Assembly (NCBI GenBank): GCA_022453515.1
Contig: JAJNNY010000007.1
Coordinates: forward strand, 620,001 to 684,000
Source of the DNA: Astrocystis sublimbata
Lineage: Eukaryota > Ascomycota > Sordariomycetes > Xylariales > Xylariaceae
Direction: 5' to 3'
Length of the DNA stretch: 64,000 nt
The notes beneath the pieces are model-generated. The model searched no databases. It was not told the DNA's origin and saw only the letters and a program-made list of their open reading frames with translations. Below, piece by piece: positions 31,770 to 42,510 of this stretch; within the stretch, counting starts at the first letter, position 1; each line of letters starts with the position of its first letter. A program made the translations under genes and the position numbers.

Positions 31770-34700
31770 TATTGCTGTATGATGTAATATGAGGCACTGG
31801 AAGTGTGATCGCGGCCACTTTTATAAGGTTGTCGGTTCGAGGCAGAACTGGATAGGGGAAAATGATCGCTTCAATCGATAATGGTGGTGACGTGACATCT
31901 TTGTGTGAAAGTTGATGCCCGGCAAGCCTCACATTATCATGTAAAACATCCACCGGAGTTACGGAGTATGTAGAGGCTCGAAGGCAATTAAAACATGTGA
32001 CGAGTGGATATGAATTTTCCACATCGGCGGTAAATCTTGCATGATGCGGTGGACTCAACTCATGTATGTAATTACCTCCCTTACGGACGAGAATCGAGCA
32101 TCAGTCGGTTTTGTGGCCCAAACGAAGCAGTACATAGTCGCCGCAGCTCAATTGAGCGTGCGTGATGAAATGGTGATGCTTGTCGCAAAAGAAGAACATA
32201 TGAACATAAAAGACCGATTAAACCGTGATGACTTGGCTTTTCGGTGTCACTCATGCTTCGATGAGACGGGGGTGTTTATACGGTGCACGATAGCGAGACA
32301 ACATTCATCATAAAAGACAATATTACGCAGTAAGTTGCACAAGACTCGCTTCCGTATGATCCATCGGAGCCGTGCGGAATGTCATGTATTCATCAAATTT
32401 CGAGCGCACTTTCAACACCGTTCCCGGATTGTTCGTGTGCCAATGTTGTTCGCCGTCGCACCAACTACCTAGTCACTAATTTATATACATGGAGGAATGC
32501 ATCTGTGTACTTAGGTCGTGTCGTGTGCGAGGGGCTTCTCGAGTCATATTTCTAGCTTCCTTGGGGGGCTACGCCGGTGCTAGTGCATTCTACAAAGTAT
32601 ATTTACGAGTACTTAGTATGTAAGACATGGAAGGTTCATGACCGCATTGTGGCTTTTGGGATTTGCTGTATTAGGTCGTTCTATGCATATGTTGTCTCAG
32701 CTTGGCTGCTCAATGCGACCCTCTTGTGGCTCATTGCAGCTCGGCACATCTGCTGGTATTGGCTCTCTCTCTGAAGTGACCCCAACCTGCCGAGCTGCCA
32801 TGCTCTTGGAGATGCTGGCAAAACCTGCTTTATATGAGAAACGCAACGGCACGCGAGTGACAGAGGAACTAAGCACACAGACACAATATTTCTGACCCCA
32901 CAATAATCAATTGCTCCCTTCTAGAACAAAACGACCGAGCAAGGTCCCATCGTGTGCGGATCGGGGTATGTTGCTAATTGCTAGGAAAGGTCTGCATGGG
33001 AAAGGCACTATCATATAAATCTTTCGGCAACGCTGTTGTTTTCACTGCCTATAGGTATTTAAGGGTATCAATGCAAGTGTCCTTCTAGACTAAAATGCGT
33101 TCTTTCGGATCCTATTGAAAGATGTAGTAAAGCCATCGGTTTGCAGGGTTGAGGGAGGAATTCGGACCTAGTCTGCTCTCATGTTGACTTTATCGAATCA
33201 ATATAATAAAAATGACTCGCATTGGGTGATTGGGTGGGACTCGCGTGGGAAATGGGGTTGCAAATAAACAACGTTTAAGGCAATGTGCAAGAAGGCTCGC
33301 AATAACGATTACCTAACAGAACGCCAGCTCACAGTGCTTGAATTCGAACGACCTCAGCGATCAGACGAAGAGAAATTTCCTTAGCTTGGGAAGTGCTGCA
33401 CTGGAGCAGTCAAAGTCCCGGCGGTGTAAGGCGCTGGGTGCATTGCCAAGTACCTAGGTACTACGGAATACACCGTGTTTAAATCAACACACTGTACGCA
33501 GGCAGTCGCATTTTCTCGATAGCATTGGCCAATCAAGGGGTGTGGGTCAGTGTGCTCATGGAGCGGGCATGGAGTCTGTCCGGGATACGATTACACATGT
33601 TAGTAGGTATTAGGTTAATTGACACTTGTAAAGTTCAATCGGGCAAAGTATCTACAGGTAGCGCTCTAGTAAAATGCCTGACTCTGCTAGGTCTCACATC
33701 TACATACCTGGTAGTAAAAGAGAACGAACAGTGACGTAGTGCGTACTGGGGATGGAGTGGTCGAAATAACCCCTGGCGAGCTGGCGCGCGGCGCAGCCTA
33801 GGTACCTTATGGGACCCCACGCTGTAGGATGGGATGGGGAAGACCTATTATTATCCAACGAGCAGGATGCCAGGCACTGGGCGAGCTGGGCATCACACTA
33901 CATGTAGTTGTAACCTACTTAAACATGTATTGGATGTACGAGTAAGTACGTACGTACGTACGCATAGTTGCTCCAACTTCCAAGCGTGACCGACCACCAA
34001 TTGGTTACCGTGGCATCGTGCCGTTTAAGACGCTGTGGAGGTACAGCCTATTTCAACCAGGCAAGCAAGGTCCGATTTCAAGATTGATGAGGGAAACTGC
34101 AGTAAACAGTACCGCAAACAACCTTAGGTTTACGAACACTGACGACTGATAAGACCTAGCTACCTAGGTAGTGTCAGACTCCCATCCTTTCAAGATATTC
34201 AAGTCGATACGTAGTGGAGGCTTTAAAGTTATCAATTCCCATGTAAGTTATCAATAGCTACACCTCACGTGTCTTATGTTAGATCACGATGTCAAGTGAT
34301 CGTCTCAGGTACGGAGTAGAGGCGACCTTCGTCTAAGTCTTAAGCTAGCAGGATCTTGTCCCTTCTCGAGCCTAGCTGTTTCTCGCTGCTGTAGGTACTC
34401 ACTCGTACAGTAGTTCAACTAACGTGCAGCCTTGTTGGAGCATTGACGTACCTACTTCAAGGTTGTACTCGTACCTCCTACGAGTATGCAAAATGCAATG
34501 TGCATATACGTCCGCGGCACGAGACCCCTGCAACGCCTCTGCGGCACAGGGGCTCCGTGTCCAGTCATGTGCAACACTTTGGTCTTTTGTTCGCCTAAGT
34601 AATTTCATCTTTGCAGCAAAGATCTTTTCTTCCCCTCTTATCGCACCGACGTAGTGTCGCGACGACCAGCGCAGCACGCCGCCACTCGTTTAGGGAGGCT

Positions 34701-35956
34701 TACACCGGCTGACGGGTTTATTATGACGGCATACCGCCGCCCAAAACAACCTTGAACAGCACCTGGCGCGGATGGATGGTGGCAGTGCAATGCATCCATG
34801 CCCCATGCCCGTCTGGTGCATGTTGCGGGAGGAAGATAGACAAAGGTCAAACGAGCAAATGGGAAACATGCACCGTTTGGTGTAGGCAAGAAGGATTGGG
34901 AGGATTGGCGAGAACGGCGAGAATGGGTCTGGGCAACGGCACTCGATCATCCATCCATGGAGGTCCGGGCTTCGACAACACACCCTCGACACCTGAGCAA
35001 TGCAGCACTTCGGGCTGTCATCGGGTTCGACCAGGCGTCCCCTGCCTTGCCTGTCTCGCCTGTGCCCTTGGCATCTTGGGTACTCAAGTCCCAAGTCGTG
35101 GGATATGCTAGGTTAGGTACCTTCCAAGGCACGTAAGTATGTATAAGGTACCTATGTAGGCAACCACTTACTTTGAGCACCTACATGTGCTAGGTACATG
35201 TACCTAAGGTAGATAGGCTCGGTAGGTGCCCGTAGGTAAACGTTTGGCGAGCATCATTGGCGTGTTGGGGCGTCGCTACAGCCCTACTGCAGGTGTTCCA
35301 AAGGTCACTCAGACGCGGTCTCGGTTTTGCTAGGAGGTATGCCGCCTCAGCAACCTGCAGAATGAAATGAGCATTGGCCTGGGGCGGGGCGGGGCCGGCA
35401 AGCTAGCCCTAGCACCGAATCTAGCAGCCTTAGCTAGCATGGGCCTAGTACGTAGAGCAGACGGGAGCCTTAGTGCCCAAGTACATGGATGTACCTGAGG
35501 CTGGTACCTGGCTCGCCTGGAGCAGTACACTGCCATTTTTTTTTGTTCCTATTTCGAAACGATCCGCTGCGCAACATGGCATCTCATTGGTACGACTCGC
35601 TTCACCCAGGGCCCTTAGCGGCTTAGCCCCCCATCAGCCAAGCCAGGTTCTCTTATTACCGTATCATCTCGACAACTCCTATTCTATTTTCCTACTCGTT
35701 CAGATGTTCTGCGACCTATCGACCTAGTCTGTGTAATAAAACAACCATAACCACAGCAACACTCACGACGCGTGCGGGACGTCCAGCATCGCGAGACTGC
35801 CTCAGAAGCTCAACTGGAATACTCAGCAAAGCTCGTGACACGACGACCCGGCAGACTTCCACGGCCTAGAACCCGCTCAAGTCATGGGACTTGCGCCGAT
35901 TCATGGCCACACCAGCTTTTCGTGAGACTTCTAGCTAGGAATAGCACACGACCAGC
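31770..35956. other. Gene-poor interval of 4.2 kb
   Basis: No credible coding exon found. The interval is rich in short dispersed words: CCTGGCGAGCTGG at about 33771-33785, CTGGGCGAGCTGGG at about 33878-33890, CCTGGCTCGCCTGG at 35507-35520, and TACCTAGGTA-like sites near 33450, 33800, 34160 and 35110-35235. A GTAC tandem run occupies about 33943-33962. A segment near 32760-32830 resembles one near 38070-38140. Short frames lack domains. It could host non-coding transcripts, long 5' leaders or decayed repeats. Confidence 0.55.
33943..33962 (+). repeat. GTAC tandem repeat
   Basis: About four and a half perfect GTAC units plus a variant unit. The tetramer is self-complementary, so the run can fold or cruciform. 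No function inferred. Confidence 0.7.
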
Positions 35957-37973
35957 ATGTCTCTCTCCGCACAACCCTTACAATGCCATCATGTACTCCG
36001 TATACTAGCCGTCGCGACTAGCATCGTGACTGCCCGTCACCTCTTTGCCAATGGATTCCATTATCCATTGCTCATGTTGCTGGTCCATGTCTCTTTCGCC
36101 TTTGTAATAGAAGGTCTCGGCCTACGCCACGGGGCAGCTGCCGATGCCATCGCTGACACAACCACCACTCTGAGGCGGCCGCAAACCTGGACTTCTCGCT
36201 TTTGCCAAGCTCTGTTCGCAATTTCAATTGCCGTCGGCCTCATCTTCACATACCATAGCTTTCTTCACAACAGAAACACCACGCTATGTGTGATGCTGTT
36301 GGGCCTTGACGGCGCAACTGTCTTGGGTCGAACAGGGAAATGGCTGCAGGGCAAGCAGCGCTCTGCCGATGCCCTCTTGTCTATCACCACCTTCTTACTA
36401 TGCGTTGTGCTCGTGGTCTGGAAAGAGAACTGGTTGGTTGGGAAAGGCATCTTGGTATGGTCGATGGCTAGCCCTCGTGAGACGGAAGTGTGTTGCTGAC
36501 CAGAAGCTTTAGTTTATTCTCGTGGCTGCTTTCTGCGTCGCCACTGCGAGGTATCTTTGGCGCAGTGGCTTCGTGGAGAATCGTATCAGTATCGGGAGCA
36601 TTAATGTGGACGCCTACGGTGCTGGGCTCGGTGTTTGTCTCCCCCTCGCCTTGTTTTTACTGCTTGTGACGGGTTGGTATAATCGACGGGACTTTCACAT
36701 GGAAGGGCGTGTATCGGGGGTACTCGTTAGCACCTTGGCTGGTGCCCTATCACTATCCAGTGAAGCGAGGATGAAGAAGCTCACCTCATGGCTTCAAGAA
36801 AAAGTCACGTTCCACACCAAGCTGGACTTGAACTTTGGAAGCCCTTTCTTTCCCTTGCTGGTCTTGTCGATTGTCGAGGTCGATAATTGCCTGGCCCAGC
36901 ACCGACCATCAACAACATCGCAAGCCCAATGGTTCGCCTTCGCAATCGCATTTTTCTCGACCATCGACATCACTTCGATGGCCCGACCAGCCAGTTGGGC
37001 ACCTGAGGAAGGAGGATCCTATGTTCCCATACCCAATTTGAAGTACCAGGATGACCCGACGGATCCCACCAAGAGCCCAGCTGCTGAAGATACAGAAGCC
37101 ATGCACCCAGCCGACTCCCAGCATGCCGATGAACCTTCGACACTGCGCTATGTTTTTCTGGCGTGGCACGCCACCCTAGGCATTCTCGCATTGTTTATAG
37201 TATTTTACTTTGCCATCGCTGCGTCGTACACGGATCCTGGAAGGCGGTCCTGGGATCTGGATATCGTTGTCGCATGGTACGATGAGCCTATCGATCAGGT
37301 AGTCAGTACTGTGCAGCTCGCTCTTGATCTTCCCAACATTGCTGGACGCAAGGTTAGGACGGTTGTCTATAACAAAGGGAACCAAAACGAAACGGAGTTG
37401 GAGCTTGTTTTCCCGATCCAAAGCGGCCTCGTTATTAGGCGGTTAGAGAATGTTGGGCGAGAAGGAGAGACGTATCTGTCACACGTACTAGACAGCGAGC
37501 AAGATTGGGCGAGCCACACCATGTTCATACAGGCCGAACCACACGAGCCTGGCTATCTCCAAGCCCGGCTAGAGGATTACTTTGTCGAGAAGACAGGCTT
37601 CTTGTCTCTGTCGCATGTGCGAAACTTCTGTCCCAGTTGCGATACGTGCAACGACCATTCAGGATGGACCGAAGAGGGGACGATCTTACGGGACATCTTC
37701 GAGCGAGCGAATCCCGAGCAAACCTGTCGAGATTTGAGCTTGACCTACAGAGGCCAGTTTCTGGTATCATCGCGAAGAATGCGAAATGCCAATGACGAGC
37801 TTCTCCGTGAAGTACGGGCCAGAGTAGTTGATGACGAACACTTCGGGTTCACTTTGGAACGATCATGGGGTACTTTATTTCAGTGCCCCACGATCTCCGA
37901 GCGGTGTCCAACATTGCTTTCGGGCTGGATAGGGAACCGCGCAGCCGTCGAAGACTGCCAGTGCCTCGATTGA
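35957..37973 (+). CDS. Multi-TM DUF3431 protein, 652 aa, two exons
   Basis: Exons 35957-36454 and 36513-37973; the 58-nt intron has GTATGG, GCTGACC and TTTAG sites and lies between codons. The N-terminal 330 residues contain about eight to nine hydrophobic segments (for example LLMLLVHVSFAFVIEGLGL, ALFLLLVTGWY), including GKWLQGKQRSADALLS-type loops reminiscent of drug/metabolite or triose-phosphate-type transporters, although I cannot assign that family firmly. After a Pro/Asp-rich linker comes one more TM (GILALFIVFYFAIAASY). Then from about residue 415 comes a DUF3431 domain: LDIVVAWYDEPID, VVYNKG, ENVGREGETYLSHVL and MFIQAEPHEPGY. DUF3431 proteins resemble glycosyltransferases and are often lumenal, so an endomembrane protein coupling a membrane domain to a sugar-modifying domain is plausible but unproven. 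Confidence 0.8.
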
Positions 37974-40088
37974 TGACAGATGTATTTTTATAGCATTAGA
38001 TGATACCCCGCATTTAATATGTCGATTCAAAGATTTAATAAGAAAGTAACGTGATGTGCCCAAGTTTGTGCAATGTGGGAGAAGCCGTACCTTTATGCTT
38101 ACTACTTGGGTTGCAAATGTTGGCGAAGCCCGCTCTTTCGGGAATGTTGTACAACCCGGCCGGCCGCCTTATCCCCGTCCATAAGCGTCCCCTCACTTGT
38201 TCACTTCGCACCTTTTGGTTCTTAATGCTCTATAATCTGACCGTCTGAGAGGGTTTGGTGGGATTCTCGTCGATTACTAATTACTACCACTTGCCTAGGT
38301 CAATGATTAACGCAGTATTCTTTTGGTGGGGGGGGGGGTCGAAAGTTTCGAGGTTGATGCTGAGTTCAATAGCGGGAGAAACCAATTCTTTCCGGGCATG
38401 GGTACCAACCGGCATCTCAGCATCCATGCGGCTACCCTAGACTCGTATTACAAATCTCTAGATGACCTCTTTCCCCATGACCATGACCTCGCTGAGCGAC
38501 CATGGCTACAGAACGAGCAGAGCCAACTTGAACAACTCATTACTGCTAATGTTATGTTGAGTTGCTGTGCTGACATCGAAGTGAAGCGTCCTTGAAGCGT
38601 TGCACTACAAGTTAAGTCCAGTCAGAATCTCCATGGCATGCCATAATTACAGCTTTCTTCAGCACGTAGTAGATAGAGCTAGCAGTTACTTACAGCTTGG
38701 GTGTTGGTTGACAAGTATGTATCATGGCGCATTCATTACATTGGATAGATACGTGACTTCGCCAGCAAGTGTCGCTTTTTGAGCAACAACCAAATTTAAA
38801 CCCTACTCAGAGTTGGCTGGATGGATCTTCTGTCAGAGACACGAGATAGAGGCCAAGATTCAACAGCAGGCATTCATTTACAGATTGCGCAATATCCCAG
38901 CGCATGCTAGAGGCTACCCGTTCCACGTGTCAATAGTGAACAGCAGTTTTGCGCTCAAGAACATCAATGCGGTTTCAATGTTGCGCTGCCTCTAACACAC
39001 TGGCATGGCGTATTCATTGGTTTTGTTCGTGGCAACTCTTCCTCGTCAGAGTAGGATGTTGCCTAGTGGCTTGTGTTCGTGTAAAAACACTTCAATGATG
39101 AAGGACTGCCTTGTTCTGAACACCATATTACCTCGAAACTACTTGCGCACAACTAGCAATCACTCTGGCGCTTGCATTTTGCTACGTTTCAAAAGTCTCT
39201 GTACCCCCCGAAGAGAAATATAGTCAAGGTGAAATTGATTAGCGCTATTTAGGTAGCTAATCAGCTTGCTTCTCTCTAGAGTTGAATCGGGGCCTGCAAG
39301 TGTAATGGTGACCTCTGCCCTTGTTGCTGTCTGCCTCCAGGAGATTCATGCTGAAGGGGATTAATGCTACATTCCGCCATGCTTTATCACACTGTCATAT
39401 TCTACTCGGCTATTTCCTTACCATGCCATGCCCGTGTGGTGCTCTTTCAAATGTACTTTCCTCGTGGGCTAAGGAGGACTCGCCTAGGTTCGTCTTTGTT
39501 AACCGCATTTTGCTTGCACACTCTTGACATGTCCATTCTTCGTTTCTACTCCGTACCATTCCTATTTCCAACCTCTTTGTGATGAGCAACGTCTTTGTTT
39601 TGAGCCCGGCTCCGGCAATTGTTTTGTTCGTTCGCCACACCTCGAGTCTGGTCGAATGGTGTTGATCGTTGTCTTAGATCAAATATAGTGCCATCAATGG
39701 AAAGTTGTAAACCTCACCGCCTGGAGTTCTCATGTTACCACTGCAGCCAACTATTGCGATAATATTATAGCTACTTAGGCATCTACCATTTGTTGTGAAC
39801 GGTTGCCTGGCTCTCGGGTACTTAATCATTTCACAGAGTCGTCCCACTCTGCTCTACTTTTACACTATCACACACAATAGAACAGCCTCAATTTTGTCTG
39901 CGAAGTATTCGGTGCATATCCTGACGCACTTTAGTTGATGTCTTGCATGGCAAGAAGTTACTGAGCAGCCCAAGGAGCTATCCTACCGCATTTGACACAG
40001 ATCACTCACAACCCCTATCTGCGTTCTGTCTGTGGACCTTTGTACCCAACCCACACGTCCCAGACTGGTCGTCGAGTATACTTTCAAA
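37974..40088. other. Gene-poor interval of 2.1 kb
   Basis: No supported gene. Frames such as 38051-38248 and 38323-38595 (+) have no partner exons or domains. A G-run lies at about 38326-38338. The segment 38070-38140 shows weak nucleotide and translated similarity to 32760-32830. Otherwise plain unique-looking sequence. Confidence 0.5.
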
Positions 40089-40856
40089 ATGGCACGGAAG
40101 AAGCCTGATCCCAACTGGCCAAAGGGAAAGCCGAACCTCAATCTCGAGTATATCAAGGAGGATCTCCGAAAGACGAAGTCGGAAATGAGAGCCATGATAG
40201 ACCAACACGAGAACGACGGCGAGTGCGGTGCCTTTGATCTCGATTGGCTGATAACACACATAACCCAGCGCACGTGTTTGAGAATACAGACGATTGCTAG
40301 GCAACTGCCTGATACCATCCCAGGCCCTCCTGCCTTCATACCCGCCGAGAAAGAATTGGATCCGTCCAAAGATTTCCCAGATTTCAGTCGAGAAGAGCTG
40401 GCCAAATACACCCCGACAAAGGTATACAGACCTCTAATTCAGCCGCTGTCGAATTGGGAATGGGATACTGTGTTCCGCGGCTACTGTGGAGTGCTCGACT
40501 TGGCCGTGGACATGTTCATTCACGGAGATGATGCCAAGTGGCAAGCGAAACTACACGAAAATAAGGAGCCACACTGGAGCTACCAGACAACCTGTAACTC
40601 TATCGAATGGCTTGAAAAATACCCCTGGACCAAAGAATGGGCCAAGAGGCTCTTGTCGCATATGGAAACGCACACCAGATCGGGCCGTGTCTGGCGCGAG
40701 TGGTGGTATGTTCATGCGCCACCCGAGCCGACGAGCAAGCTGGACACGCTGCGCTTGGACGACGAGGGGAGGAAACGCTTGTTGAAGGAAATGGAGAAAT
40801 ATCCCAAACTGAAATCCCTTCTATCCAGCCCTCCGAAATACCATTGGCAAGGCTGA
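40089..40856 (+). CDS. Unrecognised Trp/Lys-rich protein, 255 aa
   Basis: Single exon. The frame is open upstream to 40032, but the ATG at 40089 (AAAATGGC context) starts MARKKPDPNWPKGKPNLNL and is preferred. The protein is hydrophilic, with many Trp (WEWDTVFRGYCG, HWSYQTTCNSIEWLEKYPWTKEW) and Lys residues and a C-terminal charged helix (EGRKRLLKEMEKYPKLKSLL). No signal peptide, membrane segment or known domain is seen. Composition and length argue for a real gene rather than chance. It could be a Pezizomycotina-restricted hypothetical. Confidence 0.6.
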   Translation: MARKKPDPNWPKGKPNLNLEYIKEDLRKTKSEMRAMIDQHENDGECGAFDLDWLITHITQRTCLRIQTIARQLPDTIPGPPAFIPAEKELDPSKDFPDFSREELAKYTPTKVYRPLIQPLSNWEWDTVFRGYCGVLDLAVDMFIHGDDAKWQAKLHENKEPHWSYQTTCNSIEWLEKYPWTKEWAKRLLSHMETHTRSGRVWREWWYVHAPPEPTSKLDTLRLDDEGRKRLLKEMEKYPKLKSLLSSPPKYHWQG

Positions 40857-42510
40857 TAATGATAAGAACGGGGCTATGGTGATATCAGATTACTTAGGCG
40901 ATTTCCCAATAATTATTACACAGCACTGAGCAGATCCAGCATGAAGAATACTGCGTCGAATTTGATGGTGATATAGCTGTGACTATTCCATCAGTAACTT
41001 CCTGATAACTCAGTATGCTGTCTGTCGCCGGCGACCTCCAACTCGCTTACAGCGACATTAGGTAGTTGAATACCTACTCGAGTGAAGGCGCGGTAGACGA
41101 TACCAGGCATCCCGATAGGTACTTAAGGTAGTCTTCCTGGGGGTTCTAGGCCAAACCCACCCACCCTTTTCAAGCCTTCCACAGCGATACTCATCAAGTG
41201 ATATTGAGGCTGAGGATACGGTCATGGTGCAGAGAGTACGTGCAGAAAGTTAGGACGGTGGGCGTTATTGAGGCAGCATACCGTGATCGACAGCGAGTGA
41301 GAGAGTGCATGCAGGTGGCCACGTTCACAGTGATCTATCACAGTGACCACAGGGCTTTCACTGCACCTACCTAAGGTACCTAGGTACTTAGGGGTACGTA
41401 TAGGTAAGTACCCACTCGGCGAATGGAACCTCCGAGTTTCCTCACCCGGGAACCTACCGGGCATCTCCATCTCGGGCTGCTGTCGGAACACTCGTACAAA
41501 CTCGAAGCTTCTTTTCAATTCGGACTGGGGACGAGTTCTTTCAATTCGTCTACTTCCGCCACTTTGATATCGACCGAATCTCATCTTGAAGATCGATCCC
41601 CTTCCCCTGCTGGCCATCGTAGATCCAGGCACCATGGAGACACGTAGTGGCAGCGATGATGAAATCCACGGCAAGTGATACACGGAGGGGACTACCTACC
41701 TACCCGGGTTGTACAATAACAGCAATTGCTACCTGGGTAGCTCATACTGCAACCGAATAAACTTAGGTAGGTAACGTGGGGTAGCGTGTGGCGGGATGCG
41801 TGGTTTGTGCGTGACGGACAGTTGCGCCTTTTGTGCGTGGTTCGTGACGGAGAAGGTGCGTTGTCTACTTGCCCGGCTGCCTGTTCGATTGCAGCTTAAA
41901 TAGTGCCCAGATGGTTGGCATCCCTCGTGTTTCGCCATCATATTCAATCACCAAGTACCTAACCTATGATCCATCTATCTATCTATCCCTCCATCCCTCC
42001 ATCCCCCCTCGTCTACCATTAACACTAGGTGCTCATAACATCATTTTTGTATCCCGATTTCCCTTGCTTCATCCACGTATCTCAGCAGCTTCACTCACAA
42101 TCCGAAGCAGAAGCAGAATCAAGTCATAGAATAGGAACGCAATTCTCAGTTCTCAGTCCTCAGTTCTTGGTGGGAGACTTGTCTCGGCCCTGGATTCCTT
42201 ACGGTAGCACTGCCGTTTGCGTCACATGCACCCCGGGCTTACACTCGTACCTTCAGCCTATTTCACGTCCGTCGCCTCCTTCTGCAACATCACCCCGTTT
42301 TTTTAATATAGACACATATGGTTGAATGAGCGTCCCAATAGGTGCATAATACCCGCCGTTTCCACCCATCTGGCACCCGAGACCTATTGGACGTTACATT
42401 GTCTCAATTCGACGCCAGCTGGGCAGTTGGTCCCTGGGGCCTGAGCATCCACGGCCCACGGCGTTCAAGGTTGTCTGTGCATTCCTCGGCGACAGCTGGC
42501 CTCATTCACC
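40857..42510. other. Intergenic, upstream of copper ATPase gene
   Basis: 1.65 kb. A dense cluster of TACCTAAGGTACCTAGGTAC-like words sits at 41365-41410 and more near 41694-41775. Simple repeats include CTATCTATC/CCATCCCT runs (41970-42008) and tandem TTCTCAGT-like octamers (42132-42164). The last 500 bp are pyrimidine-rich, as expected for a promoter and leader. No coding support. Confidence 0.55.

Noticed and set aside
31805..31850. GGTTCGAGGC word resembling a tRNA T-arm
   Set aside because: No matching acceptor stem, D-arm or anticodon arm could be built around it.
38323..38595. 90-codon frame in the gene-poor 38-kb region
   Set aside because: Starts in a G-run, lacks splice partners and domains, and is isolated; left as unsupported.
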